This document shows, piece after piece, positions 43,997 through 54,990 of a DNA stretch of 64,000 bases; position 1 is the first letter of the stretch, and every line of letters begins with the position of its first letter. The translations under genes and the position numbers were made by a program. Source of the stretch: CAWFPR01 sp963817635 (GTDB lineage: Bacteria; Acidobacteriota; Vicinamibacteria; Vicinamibacterales; 2-12-FULL-66-21); the NCBI GenBank assembly GCA_963817635.1, contig CAWFPR010000006.1:62001-126000 (forward strand), given 5' to 3'. The notes under the pieces were generated by a model. That model was not told the DNA's origin. It did no database searches and worked only from the letters and a program-made list of their open reading frames with translations.

Positions 43997-44446
43997 CTAT
44001 TCGCCGCGGCGCATGCCTTCGGTGACGATCCCGACCTTCTGGACGCCGGCGCCCTTGGCGGCGTCGATGACCTCGATGATGTCGCCGTAGCGCAGCGACG
44101 GGTCGCCGACGATGAACATCGTCTTTTCCTTGCGGACTTCGAAGATGTCGCGCAGGCGGCGTTCGAGGTCCTGGATGGTCATCGGCGTGTGGTTCACCGC
44201 GATCTGCCGGTCGGCGCTGTACTCGAGCACGATCTGGTCGCTCGGCTCGTTCGAGGCCGGCGCTTTCGTCTCGAGCGGCAGGTTGACGTCCACGCCCTTC
44301 TGGGTGAGCGGAAGGGCCGCCATGAAGATGATCAGGAGCACGAGCAGCACGTCGATGAGCGGCGTGACGTTCATGTCCGCACTGGCGTGCGGTGTCTCTC
44401 CCTTGACGACCTTCTCGGCCCCGTGGTGCTTGTGTGCGTGGCTCAT
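43997..44446 (-). CDS. exbD: ExbD/TolR-family proton-channel protein (second copy)
   Basis: A 149-residue inner-membrane protein. One N-terminal helix carries the proton-pathway aspartate (MNVTPLIDVLLVLLIIFMA); the periplasmic domain follows with a peptidoglycan-side fold (QIVLEYSADRQIAVNHTPM, GDIIEVIDAAKGAGVQKVGIVTEG). With ExbB and TonB it couples proton flow to outer-membrane transport. An N-terminal HKHH-containing tail distinguishes it from the first copy, which lies just upstream in the operon. Confidence 0.9.
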   Translation of the reverse strand: MSHAHKHHGAEKVVKGETPHASADMNVTPLIDVLLVLLIIFMAALPLTQKGVDVNLPLETKAPASNEPSDQIVLEYSADRQIAVNHTPMTIQDLERRLRDIFEVRKEKTMFIVGDPSLRYGDIIEVIDAAKGAGVQKVGIVTEGMRRGE

Positions 44447-44448
44447 GA

Positions 44449-44883
44449 CTACTTGCCTCCCGAAGCCGTCGATCCGCCCTTTTTCTCGGTGATGAGGCCG
44501 ATGTCCTCGATCCCGGCCTTCCGGAGGTCGTCCATGGCCTGCATGATCGCGCTGTACTTGGCGTCGGTATCGCCCTTGATGAGCACGACCTTCTCGGTCT
44601 TGTCCTCGAGGACGGCCGCGACCTTGTCGGCGAAATCGCTCTTCTGCACCTGGATGCCGTTGACCCAGAACTGGTTGGCCGAGTCGATCGCCACCACCGT
44701 CTGTGTCTGGGTGTCCGGCTTGTCGTTCGTATTCGCCGCCTCGGGCAGCTTGACGTTGACGCCCTTCTGCAGCATGGGCGCGATCAGCATCATGATGATG
44801 AGCAGCACCAGCATGACGTCGACGAGCGGCGTCACGTTGATGTCCGCCTTGAGACTGCCCTTTTTGCCGAGATCCATTGCCAT
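44449..44883 (-). CDS. exbD: ExbD/TolR-family proton-channel protein (first copy)
   Basis: A 144-residue paralogue: ADINVTPLVDVMLVLLIIMMLIAP holds the conserved Asp, and VVLIKGDTDAKYSAIMQAMDDLRKAGIEDIGLITEK is the periplasmic domain. It starts after exbB and is followed two bases later by the second exbD. Two ExbD proteins with one ExbB are common in proteobacterial and acidobacterial Ton operons and may form mixed stators. Confidence 0.9.
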   Translation of the reverse strand: MAMDLGKKGSLKADINVTPLVDVMLVLLIIMMLIAPMLQKGVNVKLPEAANTNDKPDTQTQTVVAIDSANQFWVNGIQVQKSDFADKVAAVLEDKTEKVVLIKGDTDAKYSAIMQAMDDLRKAGIEDIGLITEKKGGSTASGGK

Positions 44884-45003
44884 GTGGCTTACTCCCCAAT
44901 CAATCGCCGGCCACCCGTCGTCAATCCCATCGGCAGGGGCATCAGCTCGCCCCGCAAGCCAGGGCGAGCCCGAGCAGACGACAAACGCGCACGACTGGCG
45001 AAC

Positions 45004-45675
45004 TTACGCGGTCTTCTTGATGAAATAGTCGAGCAGCTCCGACGAGGAGTTGTCCATTTCGACGTTGAAGTACTCGATGCGGCCGGTAAGGTAGTTGTAG
45101 AACCACACCGCCGGGATCGCCACGACGAGTCCGAGCGCCGTCTCGACGAGCGCTTCCGAGATACCGGCCGAGACCGCGCCGAGGCCGCCCGAACCGGTGG
45201 CCGCGATGCCCTGGAACGCGGTGATGATGCCGACGACCGTGCCGAGCAGTCCGACGAACGGCGCCGTGGCGCCGATGGTCGCGAGCGCGGCCACGCCCTT
45301 CTTCAGGTCGTTCGCGGTGAGCGCCGAGGCGCGCTGGATGGCGCGGCGGACGGTGTCCACCAGGTCTTCGCGGCTCAGACTCGCGCCGCTCTCCTGCTGG
45401 AACTGGTATTCCTGCAGCCCGGCGAGGACGACCTTCGCGAGGTGGCTGTACCGGTAGTTCTTCGACGAGGAGATGGCAATGGCGTCCTTCAAGCGGCCGT
45501 CCTTGAGGTGCTTGGCGACCTGCGGGGCGTAGAGCTTCGACTGCTTGCGCGCCTGCGTAAACGTATAGATTCGCTCGATGGCGACGCCGAACGAGATCAT
45601 CGACATGATGACCAGGATCACGCCGATGCCCTTCGCGACCATCCCCATCTGCGCCCACATATGCATCAGATCCAT
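45004..45675 (-). CDS. exbB: ExbB/TolQ-family proton-channel protein
   Basis: A 223-residue protein with three transmembrane helices: IGVILVIMSMISFGVAIERI, LATIGATAPFVGLLGTVVGIITAFQ (the conserved MotA/TolQ/ExbB signature) and LVVAIPAVWFYNYLTGRIE. It forms the pentameric channel energising TonB. The gene lies between tonB and two exbD genes on the minus strand and is preceded by GGAGG-like sequence. Confidence 0.92.
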   Translation of the reverse strand: MDLMHMWAQMGMVAKGIGVILVIMSMISFGVAIERIYTFTQARKQSKLYAPQVAKHLKDGRLKDAIAISSSKNYRYSHLAKVVLAGLQEYQFQQESGASLSREDLVDTVRRAIQRASALTANDLKKGVAALATIGATAPFVGLLGTVVGIITAFQGIAATGSGGLGAVSAGISEALVETALGLVVAIPAVWFYNYLTGRIEYFNVEMDNSSSELLDYFIKKTA

Positions 45676-45760
45676 CTGCCACTCCTCCGAATCTGGATCA
45701 CCCAGAATTATTCAGCGTTTCCGAATCGAAAAATACAGGCGGGGGCAGCCCCGCCGGCGT

Positions 45761-46483
45761 TTACTGCAACGTGAAGTTGACGGTGACGGTCATGATGACC
45801 GGGACCGGCACGCCGTTCAACAGCGTCGGCGTGAACTGCCACTGCCGCACGGCGTCGAGCGCCGCCTGGTCGAGCAGTGGAATCGAACGGAGCACCTTGG
45901 CTTCCTTGACGCGTCCATCAGTGCCGATCGTCGCCTCGATGATGACCACACCCGACACGCGGGCCGACTGCGCGATGGGCGGGTAGATCGGCTTCGCGTC
46001 GTGGATCTTGGTCGGCTGCTTGATGCTGCCGCCGACGCGCACCGGCGCCTGCGGAGGCGGCGGCGGCGGGGGCGGCGGCGCTTCCGGCAGCCCGCCGACG
46101 ACGCCACCGATGACGCCACCCGGCACGCCCCCTTCAACCCCCCCGAGTCCCGTCCCGACTGCCATCGTGGGGCGTTCAGGGATGATTTCCTTGGGCGCCT
46201 CGGTCGGAGCGGCGTTCGGGTTCTCGGGGGCCACTTCGACCTTCGGCTGCGCGACAGCCGGGGCCGGAGGCGGCGGTGGTGGTGGCGGCGGAGGCGGCGG
46301 CGCCCCCACGAAAGCCATCATGGTCGGAGGAGTGGGCAACACGTCGGTCGCCATCAAGGGAATGATGATGACGGCTGCAAAGAGCACGACGTGCGCGAGA
46401 ACGGAAAGTGGCACGGTGTACCACTTCTGCGATCCGAGCTTGATAGTCGGATTTACGACATCGCCGAACATGTCACGCGGCAC
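45761..46483 (-). CDS. tonB: TonB energy-transducing protein
   Basis: A 240-residue TonB. N-terminal membrane anchor (VPLSVLAHVVLFAAVIIIPL), long proline-rich spacer with runs of 12 and 9 prolines to span the periplasm, and the C-terminal TonB fold (YPPIAQSARVSGVVIIEATIGTDGRVKEAKVLRSIPLLDQAALDAVRQWQF). It transmits force to TonB-dependent receptors, none of which is in the window. GTG 46483 follows AGGAGG; the ATG at 46471 is an alternative start. It leads the tonB-exbB-exbD-exbD operon. Confidence 0.92.
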   Translation of the reverse strand: MPRDMFGDVVNPTIKLGSQKWYTVPLSVLAHVVLFAAVIIIPLMATDVLPTPPTMMAFVGAPPPPPPPPPPPPAPAVAQPKVEVAPENPNAAPTEAPKEIIPERPTMAVGTGLGGVEGGVPGGVIGGVVGGLPEAPPPPPPPPPQAPVRVGGSIKQPTKIHDAKPIYPPIAQSARVSGVVIIEATIGTDGRVKEAKVLRSIPLLDQAALDAVRQWQFTPTLLNGVPVPVIMTVTVNFTLQ

Positions 46484-46527
46484 GGGTCAGTCCTCCTCGG
46501 CTTTCACTTGACGGCGCAGGACCGCGA

Positions 46528-46557
46528 ATTATAGTCACGCCCAAAAACCGGTGTCAA
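46528..46557 (-). promoter_or_regulatory. Consensus promoter of the tonB operon
   Basis: On the minus strand a perfect TTGACA (46557-46552), 18-base spacer and perfect TATAAT (46533-46528). Among the strongest sigma-70-like promoters in the window. No Fur-box-like sequence is obvious around it. Confidence 0.88.
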
Positions 46558-46643
46558 CGAAGCACTCTCAGCGGCTTAGACACCGAAGTTCCCAAAATGG
46601 CCATCGGTGACGAAATGCCGACTTTCCGTCACCGCTGCCGGGT

Positions 46644-49136
<2,493 letters not shown>

Positions 49137-49146
49137 TGCTCTCCTC

Positions 49147-49185
49147 GGAGCCTCAGGGCTCCGCTCTCCTAAGGCCTTCAGGCCT
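49147..49185 (-). promoter_or_regulatory. Two small hairpins in the pyrophosphatase leader
   Basis: GGAGCC (49147-49152) pairs with GGCTCC (49157-49162) around a four-base loop; AGGCCT (49172-49177) can pair with AGGCCT (49180-49185). The first abuts the GAGGAG ribosome site, so it could affect translation. A regulatory role is speculation. Confidence 0.35.
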
Positions 49186-49283
49186 CGTTGATTGTCAGAT
49201 TGACGCGCGGAAAAACTCGACATCGTACCACACTTCGGAGTGAAGAATGCAGGCTCCCCCCGTCCCAATCGGCAACCTGCACC

Positions 49284-49907
49284 CTACACTCGGAAATGGT
49301 GCACGCGGTCGTCGCCCCGCCGGGCGCGGATGCGTGTCGAGAGCGCCATCCCGCCGGTCAGGAAGACGCGAATGCCCTGCTCCACGGTGATGTCCGGAAA
49401 CGCCGCCTGGTCCCGGGTGCACACGATCACGTCGCCCAGGTACAGATGGTTGGTCGGAACGTAGACCGCCACCATGGCCTCCGGCCCCTGGCCGCGATCG
49501 ACGGTGAACTCCTTTGTCAGGAACCCCATCTTGAAGCCGCCGCCGCGCTCCTCGACGATGACCACGCGCTTGAATCCGTATTCGTTGTCGGGCGAAAAGG
49601 CCACCACCAGCTGCTTGACGGGAGCGTAGATCGTGCGGAACACCGGGACCCGAAGCAGCAGCCCCTCGGCCTGCTGGAGCAGCCGCTTCCCGATCACGTT
49701 GGTCGCCGTCGCGCCGACGACGAGCACGAAGAGCGCCGTCGTGAGGATGCCGAGTCCGGGCACGTCGGCATGCAGCCACCGGGCGTAGAACGGTCCGACG
49801 AACCCGTCGATCAGGCGGAAAATCCACACGAACGCCGCAACGCTGATCACCATCGGCACGGTGACGAAGAAGCCCGCGATGAAGCTGCGGCGCAACCACT
49901 GCATCAT
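49284..49907 (-). CDS. DUF502 membrane protein
   Basis: A 207-residue protein with two N-terminal transmembrane helices (SFIAGFFVTVPMVISVAAFVWIF and GLGILTTALFVLVVGATA) and a C-terminal soluble domain (VPVFRTIYAPVKQLVVAF, VVIVEERGGGFKMGFLTKE, VAVYVPTNHLYLGDVIVC) typical of DUF502. The molecular role is unknown; relatives are linked to envelope or membrane traffic. It ends the tgt-yajC-secD-secF-uppP operon, 16 bases after uppP. Confidence 0.85.
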   Translation of the reverse strand: MMQWLRRSFIAGFFVTVPMVISVAAFVWIFRLIDGFVGPFYARWLHADVPGLGILTTALFVLVVGATATNVIGKRLLQQAEGLLLRVPVFRTIYAPVKQLVVAFSPDNEYGFKRVVIVEERGGGFKMGFLTKEFTVDRGQGPEAMVAVYVPTNHLYLGDVIVCTRDQAAFPDITVEQGIRVFLTGGMALSTRIRARRGDDRVHHFRV

Positions 49908-49923
49908 TTGATGGCGTCCCGGC

Positions 49924-50724
49924 CTAGATCCACCCCGCTGCCAGCGCCGCCAGGAGCAGCGCGCCGGCGGCGATTCTGTACCACGCGAACGGCCCGAATC
50001 CGATTCGGCGCACGACGCCGAGGAACGGCTTGACGACGAGCGCGGAGGCGACAAACGCCATCACGAGCCCGATCGCGATCTCCTCGGCGCGGCCGGCACT
50101 CAGGTCGTGCCGCACCTTCCAGAGATCGTGGACGAAGGCCGCCGACATCGTCGGCATCGCGAGGAAGAAGGAGAACTCGGCGGCAGCCGGGCGATCGAGC
50201 CCCACCAGCATGCCGCCGACCATCGTTGCGCCCGAGCGCGAGACGCCGGGCACCAGCGCGAGCACCTGGCACAGCCCGATGCCGAGCCCGCGGCCGACCG
50301 ACGTCTCGTCGGCGTTGCGCACCTGCGGCGTACCCCGCGTCTGTTCGACCACGAGCATGACGATGCCGCCGAGGATGAAGGAGACCGCGATCACCGCCGG
50401 CGTCGTGTACAGGACGCGCTTGACGAAATCCCCGAACAGCAGCCCGGCAATGACGGCCGGCACGAACGCCACGAGCACCGCGGCCGCGAAGCGGCGCGAG
50501 GCCGGGTCCGTCGGCAGCGTGACGAGGACGCGCACGATTTTCTCCCGGTACAGCCACATCACGGCGAGGATCGACCCGAGCTGGATCATGACTGTGAAGA
50601 TCCCGCCCGGATCGTCGAAGCCGATCAGGCGCGCGCCGATGAGCAGGTGTGCCGTGGAGGACACCGGCAGGAACTCAGTCAGCCCCTGGACGACGCCGAG
50701 CAGCGCGGCCGCGAACCAGTGCAC
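49924..50724 (-). CDS. uppP: Undecaprenyl-diphosphatase
   Basis: A 266-residue BacA-type membrane enzyme that recycles undecaprenyl diphosphate for peptidoglycan synthesis; it can confer low-level bacitracin resistance. Motifs: GVVQGLTEFLPVSSTAHL (with catalytic Glu and Ser) and LALVPGVSRSGATMVGGM (with catalytic Arg). About eight hydrophobic segments. GTG start at 50724. It sits seven bases after secF in the same operon. Confidence 0.94.
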   Translation of the reverse strand: MHWFAAALLGVVQGLTEFLPVSSTAHLLIGARLIGFDDPGGIFTVMIQLGSILAVMWLYREKIVRVLVTLPTDPASRRFAAAVLVAFVPAVIAGLLFGDFVKRVLYTTPAVIAVSFILGGIVMLVVEQTRGTPQVRNADETSVGRGLGIGLCQVLALVPGVSRSGATMVGGMLVGLDRPAAAEFSFFLAMPTMSAAFVHDLWKVRHDLSAGRAEEIAIGLVMAFVASALVVKPFLGVVRRIGFGPFAWYRIAAGALLLAALAAGWI

Positions 50725-50730
50725 GAACGG

Positions 50731-51741
50731 CTACGACGCGCGGCGGCGGCTCGGGCGGCGGGGCGCGGTCGGCGCCGTCGCCGCCGCAGCCTGTCCCCGC
50801 ACCGGACGCCGGCCCTGCCAGATGACGACAATCGCCGCGGCGATGAACACGCTCGAATACGTGCCGGTGATGACCCCCACGAGCATCGTGAACGCAAAGC
50901 CGCGCAGCACCTCCCCGCCGAACAGATACAGCGCAAGCACCGACATCAGGGTCGTCCCGGCGGTCAGGATCGTGCGGCCGAGGGTCTGGTTCACCGCCAC
51001 GTTGACGATATGGGCGATGTTGTCGCGCCGCATGCCGCGCATGTTCTCGCGCACGCGGTCGAAGATGACGATCGTGTCGTTGACCGAGTACCCGGTGATC
51101 GTCAGGATGGCGGCGATGACGTTCAGCGACAGGTCGTAGCGGAAGAACGCCAGGACCGCGAGCGTCACGAGAATGTCGTGGATCGTGGCGACGACGGCGC
51201 CAATCGCGAAACTCAACTGGAAGCGCATCGCGACGTACAGGAGGATGCCGCCGAGCGCCAGGACCGTGGCGAGGGTGCCCTGCCGCGTCAGCTGCTTGCC
51301 GACGATCGGGCCCACGATCTCCGTGCCGGCGACGCAGTTGGACGCGGACGGCGAGTCGCAGTTCCCCTTGATGGCGAGCCCGCCCTGGGTGAGGGCCGCC
51401 ACCACCGCGTCGGCGGTCGCGCTCAGTTCACCGCCCGATTCGGCGCCGACGCTCGGCACGCGAATCATCGTCTGGTTGAGCGACGCGTCGCCGTAGCGCT
51501 GCACGATCGAGTTCTGCCCCGTCCCCGGCATCGCGCGATCCAGCGCGGCGCGGATCTGTGGGATGTCCGGCGTCTTGTCGAACTTGATGATGACGATCGA
51601 CCCGCCGGAGAACTCGACGCCGAGCGGCAGCCCCTTCTGCCAGATCGTCAGCAGCCCCGCGCTGATCACGATCCAGGAGAAGATGATGGCGTGCCAGCGC
51701 CACTTGACGAAGTCGAAGTTCGGGTTGGTGAGAATCTTCAT
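50731..51741 (-). CDS. secF: Protein translocase subunit SecF
   Basis: A 336-residue RND-type membrane protein with six helices. It acts with SecD to use the proton gradient to pull proteins out of the Sec channel. VEFSGGSIVIIKF is the N-terminal signature, and YSVNDTIVIFDRVRENMR and LGRTILTAGTTLMSVLALYLFGG the conserved helices. A small cysteine-containing periplasmic insert (GNCDSPSASNCVAGTE) could form a disulfide. Confidence 0.94.
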   Translation of the reverse strand: MKILTNPNFDFVKWRWHAIIFSWIVISAGLLTIWQKGLPLGVEFSGGSIVIIKFDKTPDIPQIRAALDRAMPGTGQNSIVQRYGDASLNQTMIRVPSVGAESGGELSATADAVVAALTQGGLAIKGNCDSPSASNCVAGTEIVGPIVGKQLTRQGTLATVLALGGILLYVAMRFQLSFAIGAVVATIHDILVTLAVLAFFRYDLSLNVIAAILTITGYSVNDTIVIFDRVRENMRGMRRDNIAHIVNVAVNQTLGRTILTAGTTLMSVLALYLFGGEVLRGFAFTMLVGVITGTYSSVFIAAAIVVIWQGRRPVRGQAAAATAPTAPRRPSRRRAS

Positions 51742-51786
51742 GATCGACCTGGATGCTTATCTGTGTGGTCCGTGTGGAGCGTGGCG

Positions 51787-53391
51787 TCAAATGCTCAGCG
51801 TCGTGGCCGTCTGGCGGCGCGACAGCTCGAGCTCGAAGAGAGTTTTCGAGACGAAGATGGACGTGAACAGGTTGGTCAGCAGGCCCAGCGTCAGCGTCAT
51901 CGCGAACCCGCGGATGGGGCCGGTGCCGAACTGGAACAGGAACGCGGCCGAGATGAGCGAGGCGACGTGCGTGTCGAGCAGCGTCCAGAACACGCGGCCG
52001 AAGCCGGCGTTGACCGATGCGCGGACGCCGCGCTGGGCCGCCAGCTCCTCCTTGATGCGCTCGAAGATCAGCACGTTCGAATCGACGCCAATCCCCATCG
52101 TGAGGACGAAACCCGCGATGCCCGGCAGCGTCATCGTGGCGCCGATGTAGGCCATCAGGCCGATCAGAATCACCAGGTTGCAGAGGAGCGCGATGACGGC
52201 ATTCACGCCCGCCATCTTGTAATAGACCAGCATGAACACGAGCACGATCACGAGGCCGACCAACGACGCCATCACGCCGGAGTGCACCGAATCGGCGCCG
52301 AGCGACGGCCCGATCACCCGCTCCTCCAGATAGGTCATGTTCGCGGGCAGCGCGCCCGAGCGCAGCGTCAGCGAGAGATCGGCCACTTCCTGGGTCGTGA
52401 AGCTGCCGTGGATGATGCCGTCGCTGGTGATCCGGCTGTCGATGCGCGGCGCCGACACGACGCGGTTGTCGAGGACGATCGCGAGCAGGCGCCCGACGTT
52501 GTCGCCCGTGACCTTTCCGAACTTGCGCGAGCCCTCGTTGGTGAGCTGGAACTTGACCGCCGGAGCGTTGTTCTCGTCCATCGACGCCGAGGCGTTGCGC
52601 AGATCCTGACCGGTGACGGCCGCCACCTTGCGCACGAGATAGAAGAGCGTCCCGGCGTCGCTGGCGTCGCCCGCGCCGCTGATGACCTCCATGTCGTCCG
52701 GCACCTTGCCGCCATAAGGCTGGAGCAGGGTTTCCTTCGAGGCGGTCGGACCGGCCTCGACCAGCTTCAATTCGAGACGCGCCGTGGTCCGGATGATCTC
52801 CTTCGCGCGGTTGACATCCGAAATGCCCGGCAGCTGGACGAGGATCTGGTCGTTGGCCTGCCCGAGATAGCGCGAGATGTTCGGCTCGGCCACCCCCAGC
52901 TCGTTGACGCGGCGATCGATCGTCTGTTCCGCCTGGACGACGGTCTGTTCGCGCATGTCCTTCTCGACGTTCGGCTTCATCGTGAAGGTATAGGTACCGC
53001 CCGCGCCGGAGCTGCGGTCGTACTGGCCGCCGAGCTGTTCGTCGGCAATCCGCCGGAACTCGGCATCGCGCTCGGCCGGCACGCCTTCCACCTGGATGGT
53101 TGTCGGCGACGCAGCGCGGAGCGTCGGCGTCACGCCCGCCGTCCGCAGCGCCTCGCGCAGCTGCTCACCGGTCGTCGTGGTGTGGGTCAGCAGCGCGTCG
53201 TCGGTCTGCACGCGCAGCACGAGGTGCACGCCTCCCTTGAGGTCGAGCCCGAGACGCAGCTGCTTGGCCATCAGCCAGGCCGGGGCCGGCAGCTGGTAGC
53301 GCTGCGCGAGAATCGGATACACGCCGACGGCGAAGAAGACGACAAAGGCCGTCAGGATCGTCGCGACTTTCCAGCGAAGGTTCTTGTTCAT
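51787..53391 (-). CDS. secD: Protein translocase subunit SecD
   Basis: A 534-residue partner of SecF. The first helix is followed by LRLGLDLKGGVHLVLRV (D1 motif); the large periplasmic P1 region follows, with IDRRVNELGVAEPNI and QILVQLPGI; then the six-helix RND core with GIAGFVLTMGIGVDSNVLIFERIKEEL. It lies between yajC and secF, all on the minus strand. Confidence 0.95.
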   Translation of the reverse strand: MNKNLRWKVATILTAFVVFFAVGVYPILAQRYQLPAPAWLMAKQLRLGLDLKGGVHLVLRVQTDDALLTHTTTTGEQLREALRTAGVTPTLRAASPTTIQVEGVPAERDAEFRRIADEQLGGQYDRSSGAGGTYTFTMKPNVEKDMREQTVVQAEQTIDRRVNELGVAEPNISRYLGQANDQILVQLPGISDVNRAKEIIRTTARLELKLVEAGPTASKETLLQPYGGKVPDDMEVISGAGDASDAGTLFYLVRKVAAVTGQDLRNASASMDENNAPAVKFQLTNEGSRKFGKVTGDNVGRLLAIVLDNRVVSAPRIDSRITSDGIIHGSFTTQEVADLSLTLRSGALPANMTYLEERVIGPSLGADSVHSGVMASLVGLVIVLVFMLVYYKMAGVNAVIALLCNLVILIGLMAYIGATMTLPGIAGFVLTMGIGVDSNVLIFERIKEELAAQRGVRASVNAGFGRVFWTLLDTHVASLISAAFLFQFGTGPIRGFAMTLTLGLLTNLFTSIFVSKTLFELELSRRQTATTLSI

Positions 53392-53393
53392 GG

Positions 53394-53744
53394 TTAAGAG
53401 TTGCCCGGCTCCGGCACGACCGGCTCCTGGCCCTGGTAGCCGCCAACGGACGCCCGCGCCACCTCGATGCGGACCTTGTCGGCGATTTGGAGCTGCACGG
53501 ACTTGTCGTTGACCCGCGTGATCTGTCCGTAGATCCCGCTGGTCGTGACGACCTTGTCCCCGACCTTGAGTGATTCCTGAAACTCCTGGATCTTCTTCTG
53601 CCGCCGCTTCATGGGCAAGAGGATCAGGACATAGAAGATTCCAATGATCAGCGCGAACGGGACGAAGCTGGTCCAGGCGCTCTGCTGCGCCGAGCCAGCC
53701 ATCGAGACAAGGAACGGATCAAACGCGGATTGCATCAACTGCAT
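53394..53744 (-). CDS. yajC: Preprotein translocase accessory protein YajC
   Basis: A 116-residue single-helix protein: FALIIGIFYVLILLPMKRRQKKIQEFQESLKVGDKVVTTSGIYG is the classic YajC core. It associates with SecDF in the inner membrane. The gene abuts tgt upstream and lies two bases before secD. Confidence 0.95.
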   Translation of the reverse strand: MQLMQSAFDPFLVSMAGSAQQSAWTSFVPFALIIGIFYVLILLPMKRRQKKIQEFQESLKVGDKVVTTSGIYGQITRVNDKSVQLQIADKVRIEVARASVGGYQGQEPVVPEPGNS

Positions 53745-54908
53745 TCAAATTTGGGGTCGGCGGGAGAAGGTTTGATGGAACTCCAGGCGGAGTTTTTCAA
53801 ACGAGCCGAACACAATAGCCTCCCTAATCCGGCGCATTGTGTCAAGGTAAAAGTGCAGGTTATGCAGCGAGTTGAGGGTAGCGGCCGTCATTTCACCGGC
53901 CACGAAAAGGTGCCGGAGGTAGGCCCGCGAAAAGTGACGGCAGGTGTAGCACAAGCAGTCAGGGTCGGGCGGCAGCGGGTCCTCGGCGTAGCGCGCGTTC
54001 TTGATGACGAGCGGCCCGCGCCTGGTCAGGAGCTGACCGTTCCTGGCATTCCGGGTCGGCAGGACGCAGTCGAACATGTCGATGCCCCGCGCCACGCACT
54101 CGACGAGGTCATCGGGCATGCCGGTTCCCATGAGGTATCGGGGCCGGTCCTCGGGAAGCTGGGGGGCGGTGTGGCCAACCACTTCATACATCACCTCGAC
54201 CGGTTCGCCCACGCTGAGGCCGCCGATCGCGTAGGCCTCGAAGCCGACCTCGACGGTGGATTGCACGCTTTCCGTTCGCAAATTCGGGTAAACGCCCCCC
54301 TGGATAATCCCGAACTGCGCCTGACCAGGGTTGGTGACGACTACCTCCGGGGCTGACGCCGGATCGCATCGCAGGCGCAGCAGGCGCTCGCGGGCCCGCC
54401 GCGCCCACCTGACGGAGCGCTGCATGGCGGCGCGGGCCGGATCGGGCCCGGCGGGAGACGCGAGACACTCGTCGAGCACCATCGCGATATCCGACCCGAG
54501 CTGCGCCTGAATGTCGCACGCGCGCTCCGGCGTCAACAGGTGCAGCGAACCGTCGAGGTGCGAGCGGAACTCCGCCCCTTCCTCCTTGATCTGGCGCATC
54601 GCCGCCAGACTGAACACCTGGTAGCCGCCGCTGTCGGTCAGGAGCGGCCGATCCCAGCCCATGAACCGGTGAAGCCCCCCGGCTCGGGCAATCACCCCAT
54701 CGCCGGGCCTTAGATAAAGGTGATAGGTGTTGGCGAGGATGATCTCGGCGTCGAGGTCCAGCAGGTCGCGCTGGGTCACGGCCTTCACGGCTCCGCGCGT
54801 CCCGACGGGCATGAAACACGGCGTCTGGATGACCCCGTGCGCGGTCTTCAACTCCCCGCGCCGGGCGGCACCGTCCCTGTTCAGAACGGTAAAGGTGCAC
54901 TCGGGCAT
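53745..54908 (-). CDS. tgt: Queuine tRNA-ribosyltransferase
   Basis: A 387-residue enzyme that swaps guanine-34 for preQ1 in tRNAs for Asp, Asn, His and Tyr. The catalytic and binding motifs are LTDSGGYQVFSLAAM, GGLSVGEP, and FDCVLPTRNARNG with the nucleophilic Asp. The zinc site is CLCYTCRHFSRAYLRHL plus the downstream His of NSLHNLHFY. ATG 54908 starts right at the conserved N-terminus; longer in-frame starts would be encoded by the heptamer array itself (repeated ATGGAAA). First gene of the yajC-secDF operon. Confidence 0.95.
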   Translation of the reverse strand: MPECTFTVLNRDGAARRGELKTAHGVIQTPCFMPVGTRGAVKAVTQRDLLDLDAEIILANTYHLYLRPGDGVIARAGGLHRFMGWDRPLLTDSGGYQVFSLAAMRQIKEEGAEFRSHLDGSLHLLTPERACDIQAQLGSDIAMVLDECLASPAGPDPARAAMQRSVRWARRARERLLRLRCDPASAPEVVVTNPGQAQFGIIQGGVYPNLRTESVQSTVEVGFEAYAIGGLSVGEPVEVMYEVVGHTAPQLPEDRPRYLMGTGMPDDLVECVARGIDMFDCVLPTRNARNGQLLTRRGPLVIKNARYAEDPLPPDPDCLCYTCRHFSRAYLRHLFVAGEMTAATLNSLHNLHFYLDTMRRIREAIVFGSFEKLRLEFHQTFSRRPQI

Positions 54909-54928
54909 GACCGTCCCTGTTCTCCTCA

Positions 54929-54963
54929 TTTTCCATTTTCCATTTTCCATATGCCATTTCCCT
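54929..54963. repeat. Heptamer array upstream of tgt and ddl
   Basis: Five 7-base units: ttttcca three times, then tatgcca and tttccct. It sits in the divergent tgt/ddl gap, so it is in or next to both promoters. Same unit as at 40372, 14.5 kb away. Confidence 0.75.
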
Positions 54964-54990
54964 AATCCCCTTTCCTGTATCCTGTTCGAT

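Noticed and set aside
46008..46511. Glycine-rich plus-strand protein with poly-Gly runs
   Set aside because: It is the complement of the poly-proline spacer of TonB.
50107..53397. Plus-strand open frame of about 1,100 codons opposite secD/secF/uppP
   Set aside because: It is the antisense shadow of clearly conserved genes; its translation is rich in His/Arg/Asp/Gln and shows no motif. Long antisense frames are expected at this GC content.
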